Positions 48,580 through 58,503 of a DNA stretch of 64,000 nucleotides are shown piece by piece. The translations under genes and the position numbers were made by a program. The DNA is from Nannochloropsis salina CCMP1776 (taxonomy: Eukaryota; Sar; Eustigmatophyceae; Eustigmatales; Monodopsidaceae): NCBI GenBank assembly GCA_004565275.1, contig SDOX01000006.1, positions 372,001 to 436,000 on the forward strand. Reading direction: 5' to 3'. Position 1 is the stretch's first letter; the number at the start of each line of letters is the position of its first letter. The notes beneath the pieces were generated by a model. The model was given only the letters and a program-made list of their open reading frames with translations. It did no database searches and was not told the origin of the DNA.

Positions 48580-49993
48580 TCATGCTTTCCCCTTCCATCC
48601 GCCCTTCCATCGCCGACCACCACCTTTTCGTCGAGCAGTATCGCTTTGCTCTGCACTATCACCATTGTCACCGTCCACCCCTCTCACGAGATGCTGCCCC
48701 TGCGCGTCCGTTCTTAGTCCTTGAAACATGCGGATGATCTGCTCTTTCGCATTCTCACTTCCGAATTTTCCTTCCTTGATGTCAAGAAGGTAATAGAAGG
48801 AGTCACCCTTGATCTTCGCGGCGATGTAACTGAAGAAATGGCATAGAAATGGGAAAATGAAAGGGAATCAAGGTAGGCATAATCGCCGTTACACGATAAA
48901 AATGAATAATAAAAAAGCCAGAGGGAACACAGACTGTACCGGGACGTGTGCTGACATTGACTTGTGCCGATTTGCACGATGCGATCGGGTCCTTTGTTGC
49001 CCCAGAAGGTGTGGGTGGCAATTCGAAAAGCGACAGGAGAAATTTGATCCATTTCCCACACGTAGTGCTGCAAGAAAGTATCGAATGAGATGATGGGACG
49101 TGGAAAAATACGCAAGGGGGAACAACCACAACATACCATCGCAAAATGCCGTGCAATCAATACAAAGGAGCCCGAGCCAACAATGCCCCAGTAGCTCATA
49201 CTGCCACTCAATTCTGAAGGCAGGAAGGCGTACGAGGTCCAAAATGTCACTTGTGTCAGAGATGCTGCGGCAAGAAGCCGGAAAAAGCGCTGCATATTGG
49301 TACACCAAGATGGCACAAAGTGTATACGACATGTGTCGAGGGGTTGTAAGACGCTACATCGCAGGAATGGAAGGTCACGTGCGAGTCAACCTCTTTCAGG
49401 ACACTGTAATCAACCAACAGGACATGGGATTCCTCGAAACACTTGAACTCTTCTGAAAGAGGTTGTTGCAAGGGGTCAGGACGCACCTGTGCCGGACATA
49501 GAAAAAGCGGTGGCGATGAATCTGGTGGATGCTTCTCTCCCTCCTGGGCACTCTCGTCAGGCATTTTTTTTCCATCCCCTTTTGAAGCTGTCGTAGGACT
49601 TGGTAGTGAGGTAAATTTTCTTCTTCCCATCTCCTTATTTCGACCGAGGGGCCAATTCAACGCCTTCTCTTCTTGCTTTGTAAAACCACAGACACGTCTT
49701 CTCATGTCGTCCAAGCTAGCGGATGCCGCCACAGTGGTGTAGAGTGCTTTGTATCGTTTGTCGCCAACGTCATGTTGAGTATCGCTTCGTCTGAAATCCT
49801 TGGAAATTTGGCAATAGAAAGCAAGATGGCCCCCTTGTTGCCTCAACCCGCGTCGTAGCATCCCTTGCTGTCGTGAACCTGCGCCGATAATAGATTTTTG
49901 ACGTTTATTCCAGATCAAAATATCAGTCTCCGCATTTCTTCGAGAGCAAAGAGCAAATCGAAAAGCCATGTCACTTCTCAAAGAAGTGCACAT
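48580..49993 (-). CDS. TMEM223-like mitochondrial membrane protein, four exons
   Basis: Exons 49993-49391, 49289-49137, 49067-48940 and 48829-48580, with introns of 101, 69 and 110 bp; phases agree at every join (0, 0, 2). Product 377 aa. The donor sites read GAG|GTTGAC, ATG|GTATGT and CG|GTACAG. The core follows human TMEM223: HVLLVDYS before RFFRLLAAASLTQVTFW (first membrane segment), then YWGIVGSGSFVLIARHFAM, FRIATHTFWG, and the diagnostic AKIKGDSFYYLLDIKEGKF (human: VKGRRFYFLLDKTGHF). TMEM223 is a mitochondrial inner-membrane protein linked to cytochrome c oxidase assembly. The first 100 residues are Arg-rich with few acids at the start (MAFRFALCSRR), fitting a mitochondrial presequence; the ATG at 49969 is an alternative start. 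The C-terminus is basic. Confidence 0.78.
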
Positions 49994-50519
49994 GGATACT
50001 CTTAATTTGAAGGAAAATAAGTTCTGTCGCACCAGTTACTCAGATAGGCTGCTCAGTGAAGGCTATCTCAACACAATCTGATGCCACAAATGGTACATCT
50101 CCTTTGTTGCTTTTGATTATAGACGAAACACCGGATTGTAGATGTGGCATTCTACGTGATTTAGTCGCCAAGGCGAGGAAACGCCGCTCTTTAACCTCCT
50201 CCCTCCCCGAAAGCCGATCAATGAGGACGTTCTGCTCAATACACATTAAATGGCCGATGCCGTAGACCCTCTTGTGAATGCAGTCATAGAATAGGTACAG
50301 GGACAGGCATTTGCTATGTATGCGGCCATGGGCAAGGGCCGGTGACCGGGGATGTCTGCCCAAGCCGCACAGTGAGTCCCTCAGTGACTCCAACCTACGA
50401 GGGGCCCACGCACATTTCCACCAGAAGCAGAGTCATCTGGGTATAATTCAGCAGTAAAAGTCCACAGAGCAATATGAGGTAATCACATTGATTCATTACA
50501 AAATATACAGTACATATTT
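49994..50519. other. Intergenic region with an unassigned minus-strand frame
   Basis: Between TMEM223-like and ARV1 genes on the same strand. A frame open at 50040-50393 (minus) has fairly protein-like composition (VLIDRLSGREEVKERRFLAL) but its long form starts without ATG, and no family or splice partner is evident. It could be an unrecognised short gene or exon. Confidence 0.35.
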
Positions 50520-51822
50520 TTAGACCAGGTACAAATTCGTGCACGCCTCGTCCACGTGGAACGCGACGAGACGTAGCAAGCACTTGCAAGACAAGCCGAC
50601 CACAAATGGTAAAGCTGCTGCGTAAAACTCTACATTTACACTATCGTCTTTCCTCCTCTGCTGATTGTATCTTTCATTCAGGGCTATGGCTGCGGCAACA
50701 ACCGCCCGGAGAGCCTGCCATTGGGACAAAAGGACCAAAAGGCTGATGAGGTTCGCCACCACAAAAGCAGGGTCCCAAACCATCACAAATATGACGATGC
50801 ATCGACCAAAGTTCGGAAATAGAAGGGCCTGCACCAATTTGCGTGTCACAAATGTGCGGGTGTATGGAGTGCTGGCAGGACCTCGTAGTTGAGGACGACA
50901 CAGATGAAGACGGGCAGCCAACATCCAAGTTGTCAGAAACACGATTATCCCGACAAATACGAAATGCTCTACAAATGAAAGAAGCAGGATGCGGAGAAGC
51001 AGAGAAACTTGGTATTTTGGCGTGTCGGTCAAATCGAGGTGATTTGGAGGAGAGATGGAGGAGTAGTGCACGTATATGGCATATTTGATGTGTGTGTCGA
51101 CCAACGTCAGAACCAATGCCATCCGCCAAAGCTGTGTAAGAAGCAATGAACAAAAGGAATGATACAGTGGATCAGTGGACGCCCTCATACATTTACAACG
51201 CTGCACAAGAAGTCACCTCTGGCAAGTTGACAAGTATCAACAGGCCATTGCATCCGTGAGAGAGTTTGAATAATTGCACTCTTCCACAATCTCTTGACTT
51301 GTCAGATACTGAATAATCCTTCAAGGTCGCACCTGTGCAAATTCTATTTTGGCGTGCGGCTGTCGATTGAAGAGAATATGCCGCCATGCAGGCAACCTGT
51401 GGAGGGCTAAATCCAGTCCAACGAGCACGAGCTCATACTCGATCAGTCGGTCTGCAACTGCGCCACAAAATTCCTGGAAGGGCAGTAAAGTTCCCGTGGG
51501 CGAATTGTTTTGATAAGGATAGAGTAAGGCTTCGCGTTGGAGAGTATGCGTGCTCTAGCTACATGCAAAAAGCAGGTGGTTGGGTTTCAGGATGCGATCG
51601 TGCACTTACACATCTCGACAGACGGATATTATCCTTCGAATATTCCCTGTAAAGGCCCTCTGTGACGGGCTTGCCGCATTCGATGCATAAGCTGCAACCG
51701 TCGTCGCCGTGTATTGTAACAAGGGCCGGGGCACCTCCGGCGTCGGCCTTGGGAGAAGGAATGTTTTCTTTCAATGGTCTGATCAAGTGTGAAGAAGGCG
51801 ACATAACTGCAGTTACCGCCAT
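50520..51822 (-). CDS. ARV1: ARV1 lipid-homeostasis protein, three exons
   Basis: ER membrane protein needed for sterol distribution, sphingolipid balance and GPI-anchor synthesis. Exons 51822-51610, 51473-51333 and 51131-50520; donors TGT|GTAAGT and CAG|GTGCGA, acceptors TTCCAG|GAA and CACAG|CTT; all phase 0, product 321 aa. The ARV1 homology domain is split by intron 1: CIECGKPVTEGLYREYSKDN and IRLSRC in exon 1, then EFCGAVADRLIEYELVLVGL and HRLPAWRHILFNRQ in exon 2, giving the paired CxxC zinc motif. Exon 3 supplies the membrane part (RMALVLTLVDTHIKY, ILLLSFVEHFVFVGIIVFL) and ALLFPNFGRCIVIFVMVWDP, as in other ARV1 proteins. A further tiny exon between exons 2 and 3 cannot be excluded. Starts 219 bp from the divergent COX15 gene. 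Confidence 0.87.
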
Positions 51823-52041
51823 AATTACCTTGTTACCACGTCTGGATGGAGTGCAACCCTGTGGAGGACAAGAGGGATGTGTGACACGTCCGAGATGGAA
51901 TCAGGCTGCTTTACCTTCTGATTTTAGCGACCACAGGCCCTCGCCGGGTGAGCACTTCCTCAGCTGCCTCTCCCCCCCACACGCCACCTCAGTACTCCTT
52001 TCTCTAACCGATGCTCCTCCACATTGCACGCTACCAGGGCC
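51823..52041. promoter_or_regulatory. Short shared divergent upstream region ARV1 / COX15
   Basis: 219 bp between two divergent start codons; it must contain both promoters and both 5' leaders. No TATA box or named site can be asserted. Confidence 0.5.
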
Positions 52042-53717
52042 ATGCTACGTGTCAGCGGTATGATTGCACCTGCCGCAATCCGGCGGGGCCCCTTAGCTGG
52101 TTTTTGGTCTCGGTCGCCCGTGCTACAGGTAAACAAGTAGGGTTGGGTGGTATCTGAGCAATTTAGCAGCTTGATTGCACGCTTGCAATCCGAGGATCAC
52201 ATTGACAAAATACGTTCTCCAGTACTCTATAGATATGTCTGTTTTTGTGCTCCTGTCAGCCCTTTCATCTCTTGTGAAGTGTCTCAATCTCAGAAGTCCC
52301 ACACGTGGATCTCGTAGTTGCAGCCTCTCTGCACCGCCAGCGCACCCCGTGGTTCATGTCGCAAATTCCTTCCCACTGACACGCGCTGGTATGTACCTTA
52401 CAGCCTCGCAGGCGTCTGGCCTCCACCACATTTGCGGACGCGTCGCCTCTGGCCTCGTCCTCCGCCACAGTGTCATCCTCCTCAAGTACTTCTCTACGAC
52501 CTTTGGCCTACTGGCTTCTAGGCACCGGCGCTTTGGTGGCTGGCATGGTCACAGTGGGCGGTATAACGCGCCTGACTAAGTCGGGCCTCTCCATGACCGA
52601 CTGGAGGGTGCAGGGCTCCCTCCCTCCACTAAACGAGACGGAGTGGCAGGCGGAATTTGCCCGCTACAAGCATTTCCCCGAGTATCAGCAACGACAGAGC
52701 ATGACTCTGGATGAGTTCAAGTTCATATTTTATTGGGAGTGGGGCCACCGGATGATGGGCCGGTTTATTGGCCTGGCGTACGGCCTGCCATTCGCCTATT
52801 TCGCGGTTAGGGGCCGCATTCCCCGCAGCCTCTACCCACGACTCGCCACGCTCTTCGCCCTGGGCGGGGGGCAGGGTCTGATCGGCTGGTGGATGGTGAA
52901 GAGCGGCTTGGAAATGGACCCGCAACAACGGAAGGAGATCCGAGTCAGCCCCTACAGACTAACGGCCCATCTCGGCATGGCATTTACCACCTTCTCCCTC
53001 TTGATCTGGACAGGGATGGACCTCTTCCACCCTCCAGAGCACGCCGTGCGAGCCGCCACGGCCCTCAAAACACATCTTGCCGCGGCCGCACGCGCTGGGG
53101 GCCCACAGGCGTCCCAGGAACTGCTCGGACGGATCCTGCGTGTCCGCCATTTGGGGATCGCGTCCGCTGGTCTCCTGGGCGTTACCATCCTCTCCGGGGC
53201 CTTTGTAGCCGGCAACGACGCGGGAAGGGCCTACAACACCTTTCCCAAGATGGGCGAGGATTTTTGGATCCCTCCAGAGGCGTGGGAGATGGAGCCCAAG
53301 TGGCGGAATTTCTTCGAGAACACGGCCTTGGTGCAGCTCGACCATCGCGTGCTTGCGCTCTCCACGGCGGGCTTGATCTCAGCCACCTTTCTCGCGGCCC
53401 GACGGGGGCAGGTATGGAGGGTGCTGCCTGCTGAGACGAGGACGGCCCTGACCGCCACGGTGGGGATGGCGGGGGCGCAGGTGGCGCTGGGGATCTCGAC
53501 GCTTTTGATGTACGTCCCCGTTCCGCTAGCGGCCGCACACCAGGCGGGGTCTCTGGTCCTCCTCTCCCTTTTGTCGTGGTCAGTGCATTCCCTTAAGTTC
53601 TTAAAAAAGCTGCCCGTGCAGTCGGTCCAGCGATCTTTACCAAAAAGCGTTGGGAAAGGGGGGGCGGAAGGGGCCTCAGCGGCGGTGGAAGGGGGAAAGA
53701 TGGTGGCACAGCTGTGA
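52042..53717 (+). CDS. COX15: COX15, heme A synthase, two exons
   Basis: Mitochondrial inner-membrane heme A synthase, oxidising the C8 methyl of heme O to make heme A for cytochrome c oxidase. Exons 52042-52128 and 52404-53717; donor ACAG|GTAAAC, acceptor TTACAG|CCT, phase 0, product 466 aa. Exon 1 plus the start of exon 2 form a clear presequence (MLRVSGMIAPAAIRRG...PRRRLAST). The long downstream frame has no ATG of its own at its start, which the upstream exon explains. Core: LGTGALVAGMVTVGGITRLT, LSMTDWRVQGSLPP, FKFIFYWEWGHRMMGR (heme-binding His region), LTAHLGMAF, SGAFVAGNDAGRAYNTFPKMG, VQLDHRVLAL and AAHQAGSLVLL, the ordered His-bearing helices of COX15. Divergent from ARV1. Confidence 0.94.
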
Positions 53718-54072
53718 CCTGAAGGAGGGTGTTTAAATTCTATTGGGTAGGAGAGAAAGGTGTGAAGGCAAAGTAGAACTTACCATAGCCCTGCTGATTT
53801 GTGCATATGGGGAGATCCAGGGATATGTTGCCACTCTAGAGAAGACAAGAGAGCGAGATAAAGCCTTCGATTGGAACCGACCGCTCCGAAAAGGAATACC
53901 TGTTGACCATCAAACACGTCTGATTACCAGTCGCGATATGTTTCTTGATTTAAATATTGTTAAGTCGTACTGTTTTTACGCAATTCCATCGATCATTGTA
54001 CATTGAGAAGCAGGAGCAGCGACAGTGGACGCCAGGCGCCAGGCCCTCTGCCTCCCTCCGACCCATCGCGGG
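53718..54072. other. Convergent intergenic region
   Basis: Tail-to-tail gap of about 350 bp between COX15 and the pheophytinase-like gene. One unsupported short frame (53743-54006). Nothing else seen. Confidence 0.45.
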
Positions 54073-55728
54073 TCACCGAAACACAGTGTTTGCCAGCAAC
54101 CACTCAATCGTGTCCCGCGGGTGACCATCCATCAGGGTAGCCATGACTTGCTTCCCAGTGACTGGCTCAAAATACGTTCTAGTGCTTCCTCTGTCTCCAC
54201 CTGGGGCCTCCCCCCTTTCCTTTCCCTCCACCCCGCTTCCCATCGCCTTGCTGCCTCGACCGATCCCCCCATCCTCTCCTCCACCCGCCCCTCCATTCTG
54301 CTTCTGCAACCACTCCAGTATCAAGGCGTTCACTGCCACGGGGGTCTCGTGGTGAGGACAATGTCCGGCAGGGCTGAGTTCGTAGTAGGTGGCCAGCGAG
54401 ACTTGTCGCTTGACCCGTTGGCCCCAAGAGGGGAAAATCCACGGGTCCTCTTTCCCGTACAAGAGCAGGAGCGGGATATTCTTTTGCTGGAGCCCGGCGA
54501 GCGTCTCCTCGAAAGTGTGCTCGGGTTTGGGTGCGAAGAGGATGGAGGTGAAGACGCTCTGGCCGTGCTTGTGCTCCGTCGGGACCAGAATCTGCTCCAC
54601 CAGCCGGTCGCCCCAGGCTTTCTCATCCGCATACACGGCGCCCAGCATGGCCTTGACGGTCTCTTTGTTCCTCAAAGAGTTGTACCAGCGGGAGCCGATC
54701 TCGTAGAGGGGTCGCGGGGCTGGGAGGACGCCGTCGTAGGGGATGATGGCCTGGCCGGGTTTTGGAGGAACGTCAGGGAAATATCTTGGCGCACAGGACT
54801 CCCTGCCTGCACGAGCATGCAAGGCCCGTACTGCCCCTTTTTTCGACCGAATCGACCCCTACAACCGCTTACCTCTTTCACCCAGGGGTGCATCTTCTTC
54901 CGGTTGGGCGCAAAGGACCAGAAGGGCGTGCTGTTCAGCAGCACGACGCCCCGGATCCACTCATAATGCCGGGCCGCAACAGTCGTGGCCAGGAATCCCC
55001 CTAATGAGTTCCCAGATATGTAGACAGGCCTCCCGATCACGTCGCGGATGAAGGAGATGATTTGCTCGCTCCACGTGTCGATCGACAAGACCAGCTGGTC
55101 CTCCTTCTCGGGGTCCTTGTCCGGCCAGCTTTTGCCCTGTCCTAGGTAGTCTATGGCGAAGACATGATAGCCTGATGCAGCCAGAGGACCGATGTTCCGC
55201 TCGTAGTGGCTGGAGGACACACCGAACCCTGCGAGAAGGAGGAGAGGGAGAGGTGCAACTAAGGGAATGCAGGGCCTTCAGAGTTCGTGTAGCTGCCTGC
55301 CAGTGATTCCTCCTATTCCCTGTCGTGTACCGACAACGTTCAGGCGAGATATTTGCAACTGGACACCATTTCCTACCTGGCAAGAGCAAAATGGCGGACG
55401 TATCAGCAGTAGCCGCTTCGGCGCCTGCCTCCACGTAGTGTACGGGCCCGTGCTTCCACTGGTAGTATTTGCCTTCTAATTCTAATAGTTCCTCTTCCTC
55501 TTCATTCTCCTTGACAGCTAGAGCTTCACTGCTCTCATGCGTCTGTTTACTGTCTTGGAAGGCGACGAAGCGTCTGGTTGTCATCGCGCTCCTGTACAAG
55601 GAGTTTCGGGAAAAAGAGACACATGCAGTCGAGGTCGTACACGAAGGTAGGGGGGGGAGGACAAAGGCGTCGACTACTTGAAGAAGCACGAAAGCCACAA
55701 TCAGCCGTGTCGTTTGTGTGGCAGGCAT
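54073..55728 (-). CDS. Pheophytinase-like alpha/beta hydrolase, plastid-targeted, three exons
   Basis: Closest by eye to plant pheophytinase (PPH), which removes phytol from pheophytin; the related chlorophyll dephytylase CLD1 is the main alternative. Exons 55728-55377, 55228-54873 and 54798-54073; donors CCAG|GTAGGA and GAG|GTAAGC, acceptors CGCAG|GGTT and GGGAG|TCC; phases 1 and 0; product 477 aa. The last acceptor is weaker in context than the nearby CAG sites but is the one that keeps frame. The start gives a signal peptide ending VDAFVLPP, a secondary-plastid import motif. Core: FGVSSSHYERNI, FAIDYLGQGKSWP, nucleophile elbow GNSLGG, GVVLLNSTPFWSFAPN, LLLLYGKEDPW (acid), YYELSPAGHCPHHE (His). 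The NSTPFW and AGHCPH blocks are PPH hallmarks. Divergent from the NADAR-FHA-RRM gene. Confidence 0.83.
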
Positions 55729-56286
55729 GCTGACGATGGAGTTGTACTACGGAACGACGGATTGTTGAAGGCCTTGATTTTTGGACGATGTACCGGTTCA
55801 ATAAGGAGGCTAGCAATCAGGACCCGCCCCTCGGCGTTTCTGCCGCCAACAAATTCCAGCCGGAGTAAAGCGGAAGGGGAGGGGCGCCTGTATCGCAGTT
55901 GGATGCGTAAATGAGTATGTGCATGCTTCCAAAAGACGGGCGCGGTAATGCATGATAAGAGGATTGGCTTAGCGATTCCATCGTGCTGCGACCGGTCTCG
56001 CCAAGTCGCTCCGCTGGAAAAAGCATTCGTACGACAAACCTGCTGGCAGAAGAAATGGCTTAAGTTACGTCCTGTTTTCAAATCCATCGGCACAACACAA
56101 CAATAACTTTTATCCTTCGCAAACTGGCGTGCTGCTCTTCAAGTTGCAACACAGGGCGGGACATGAACACGTAGCAAGTCTCCCAGCAGGCTTTCTTCCT
56201 ACTCGTTTCCATTCCAAGCGTCGAACGACCACCTGGCCCAAGACGAGTACTTTGCCACAGCATTACCTGATCTGAGACGGCTGGCG
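55729..56286. other. Divergent upstream region, PPH-like / NADAR-FHA-RRM
   Basis: 558 bp head-to-head gap with both presumed promoters. Unsupported short frames on both strands only. Confidence 0.45.
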
Positions 56287-58170
56287 ATGGCCAGTGCCGT
56301 GGACCGCCGGGTTTTTGACCCCGATAAGAAAGCTTCCGTAAGGGTGCTGGACGATTCAGCCGCGACCGCCAGGCGCCTGGTGGAGTCGCGTATCACGGCT
56401 TTCACAGGAGAGTACGACTTTCTATGCACGCTTTCGAAATCTCGTGTTGTAATTCCAGGAGAAGGTGTGATGGAAGGGGAGGGTTTTCAGGCATACCCGA
56501 CCGTCGAGCATGCGCTTCAGGCGTCAAAGAGCTCGGACCCTACGTACCGGCAATCGATACTGTCCTCCAAAGACGCCCTGGAAGCGAAGCGTCGCGGCGC
56601 AAAGGCACCGAACGTGGACAAGCAGGCGTGGAAGCTCAAGTCCTTGGTGGTCATGGAAGCCTTGCTGCGCGACAAGTTCCGCAGGCACAAGGGGCTTCGG
56701 CAGCAGTTGATGAACACGGGTACCAAGCAGCTCGTGTACGAGAACGAGCACAACGACCAGTTCTGGGGAACATGCAAAGGCAAGGGTCACAATCACCTGG
56801 GGCAGCTCCTGGAGCGAGTGCGCGCGGATGAGAAAGAGGGGCTTCTGGGTATATTGCTGTGGGCCAAGCAGGTCTTCAACGCCACGTCCGACTCCAAGGT
56901 GCGCCTTGACGTGAGCGTGACACGGGAGGGGCATCCTATGCCCGAAGCAGACCTAACACTGGAGCGTAAAGCGATCGTCACTTTTGGGAAGCTTGCGGAA
57001 AACGATGTTCCTGTCGCGCACCCTAGCACGAGCCGTTTCCACGCCATGGTGGTCGTCTCCCAGCCGTATGGTCCCTTGCTCGTGGACCTGGAAGCGGCTA
57101 ACGGGAGCTTTCTCGATGAGCGTCGCCTGGAGCCTTTCAAAGGAGCAGCCCTCCACTCTGGCATCTCGGAGGTCGCGTTGGGCACTTCCTCTCGGCGGTA
57201 CACCTTCACGTTCGACCTGGCTGCGGACGCCAAACGCAGCCTGGCCTTGTACGAGGTGTTGGAGGACCCCTTGAAGCTGGCGGCGGCACGCCCGGAACTG
57301 GGTGTCTTTATGAAGCATTTACCCAAAGATGTGACCGAGGAAATGGTGCGGGACTTCGTGGCCGACTGCGGCACCGTCCTGTCGGTGGCGGTGCCCCGGC
57401 AGCGGACGAGCCAAGAGCCCCGGGGGTTCGCCATTGTCACGTTCGGGACGGAGGCGGCGGTCGTGTCGGCCCTGAAGCTCGACCGGGACCTGATGGGGGG
57501 CTCGGAGGTGAGGGTGAGGCGGCGGAAGAAGGACGAGGAACATGGGCCGTCCGGGGGGGTACGTCCGAGGGAGGCAAGGGCGGGAAACGAGGGCAGCCGG
57601 TCTCGGGCCTCCGAGAGAGGGTCTCCGCGAAATGCTTCTCTGGCCATGTCTTCGGATCCTCTCTCTTCCACAGATTCGCCTTCCATGACCGACGCTGCGG
57701 CCACCGCCTCGGCAAGGCTTCAGCAGCGCGCACGGAAGTCAGAAAGCGGGGAGGATGAGGTGCGCCGGAGGAGGGGAGGTGGCCGCCGTCACTCACGGAG
57801 TGGCAGCTCAAGCGCAGAGAGGAGAGAACGGAGGCGGGGGGGGCGTGAGGAAGGGGCGGATGGTCGATACGGGAAAGACCGTGCGGGCTGGCGCGAGGTG
57901 CGCAGTGCCAGCCGGAGCAGGGAGCGGGTTAGAGGAAGGGAGAGGGGGAGGAGCCACAGGCATCGGGCTGAGCATGCTGACAGGCACTATAGCTCTCCGC
58001 GAAGAGAGCGAGGTCGCGATCGGAGCAGCGACAGAGTTTGGGAACCGTCTAGGAGCGGTCGAGGCGAGAGAGGTTCTGACAGGTCTCGGAGCCGGGAAAG
58101 GCCTCGGGGGGGGGACCGAAAGAGTCCTACTCCTCCGCGGAGACGCGCAGAGAGGAGATCTTCATCTTAA
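56287..58170 (+). CDS. NADAR-FHA-RRM-RS multidomain protein
   Basis: 627 aa, single exon, ATG at 56287. Four parts in order. NADAR/YbiA-like domain, about residues 38-180: TGEYDFLCTLS, YPTVEHALQASKSSDP, WKLKSLVVMEALLRDKF and DQFWGTCKGKGHNHLGQLL, the family blocks; bacterial relatives are N-glycosidases and NADAR proteins have been reported to remove ADP-ribose from guanine. FHA-like domain, about 225-300: IVTFGKLAENDVPV, HPSTSRFHAMVVV, DLEAANGSFLDERRL, giving a phosphothreonine-reader pattern. RRM, about 338-412: GVFMKHLPKDVTEEMVRDFV and GFAIVTFGTEAAV, the RNP motifs. RS-type tail, about 415-627, full of Arg-Ser and Arg-Gly pairs, as in splicing regulators. A nuclear RNA-processing protein with an ADP-ribose-directed enzyme is inferred. 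Each domain call is good; the combined function is unknown. Confidence 0.83.
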   Translation: MASAVDRRVFDPDKKASVRVLDDSAATARRLVESRITAFTGEYDFLCTLSKSRVVIPGEGVMEGEGFQAYPTVEHALQASKSSDPTYRQSILSSKDALEAKRRGAKAPNVDKQAWKLKSLVVMEALLRDKFRRHKGLRQQLMNTGTKQLVYENEHNDQFWGTCKGKGHNHLGQLLERVRADEKEGLLGILLWAKQVFNATSDSKVRLDVSVTREGHPMPEADLTLERKAIVTFGKLAENDVPVAHPSTSRFHAMVVVSQPYGPLLVDLEAANGSFLDERRLEPFKGAALHSGISEVALGTSSRRYTFTFDLAADAKRSLALYEVLEDPLKLAAARPELGVFMKHLPKDVTEEMVRDFVADCGTVLSVAVPRQRTSQEPRGFAIVTFGTEAAVVSALKLDRDLMGGSEVRVRRRKKDEEHGPSGGVRPREARAGNEGSRSRASERGSPRNASLAMSSDPLSSTDSPSMTDAAATASARLQQRARKSESGEDEVRRRRGGGRRHSRSGSSSAERRERRRGGREEGADGRYGKDRAGWREVRSASRSRERVRGRERGRSHRHRAEHADRHYSSPRRERGRDRSSDRVWEPSRSGRGERGSDRSRSRERPRGGDRKSPTPPRRRAERRSSS

Positions 58171-58503
58171 GGAAAAGAAGAAAGTGCAATGTACGCCACG
58201 ATAAGAGGAAGGGAAGACTTCGAAGCTGGACAAGTATTTCTTCGATAGGTGGCGCCCTAAGGGCAAGAATGGCCTTCCTGGAGGATATTTAAAAACATTT
58301 TCATCGGTTTCTGTACACTGCGTTTTACCTTTTTGCATACTCAGATGTACCTCTCGCTGCTTTGCTATTTTTGCAACGCTTCGGCGTCGATTTTCAGCTA
58401 GTCATCTCGATGTCATTATGCATATCTTTATACATACAACCCCCCCCCCACGTGATCAGTCACCTGGGACCCCCTCTTCCTCCTCACAGGGACTGCGCAT
58501 TCA
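58171..58503. other. Convergent intergenic region
   Basis: About 330 bp between the NADAR-FHA-RRM and PERK-like genes, with a C9 run near 58440. No gene seen. Confidence 0.45.

Noticed and set aside
52389-52403. A possible 15-base intron (GTATGT to TTACAG) in COX15
   Set aside because: The 275-base intron 52129-52403, using the same acceptor, joins a good mitochondrial presequence in phase.
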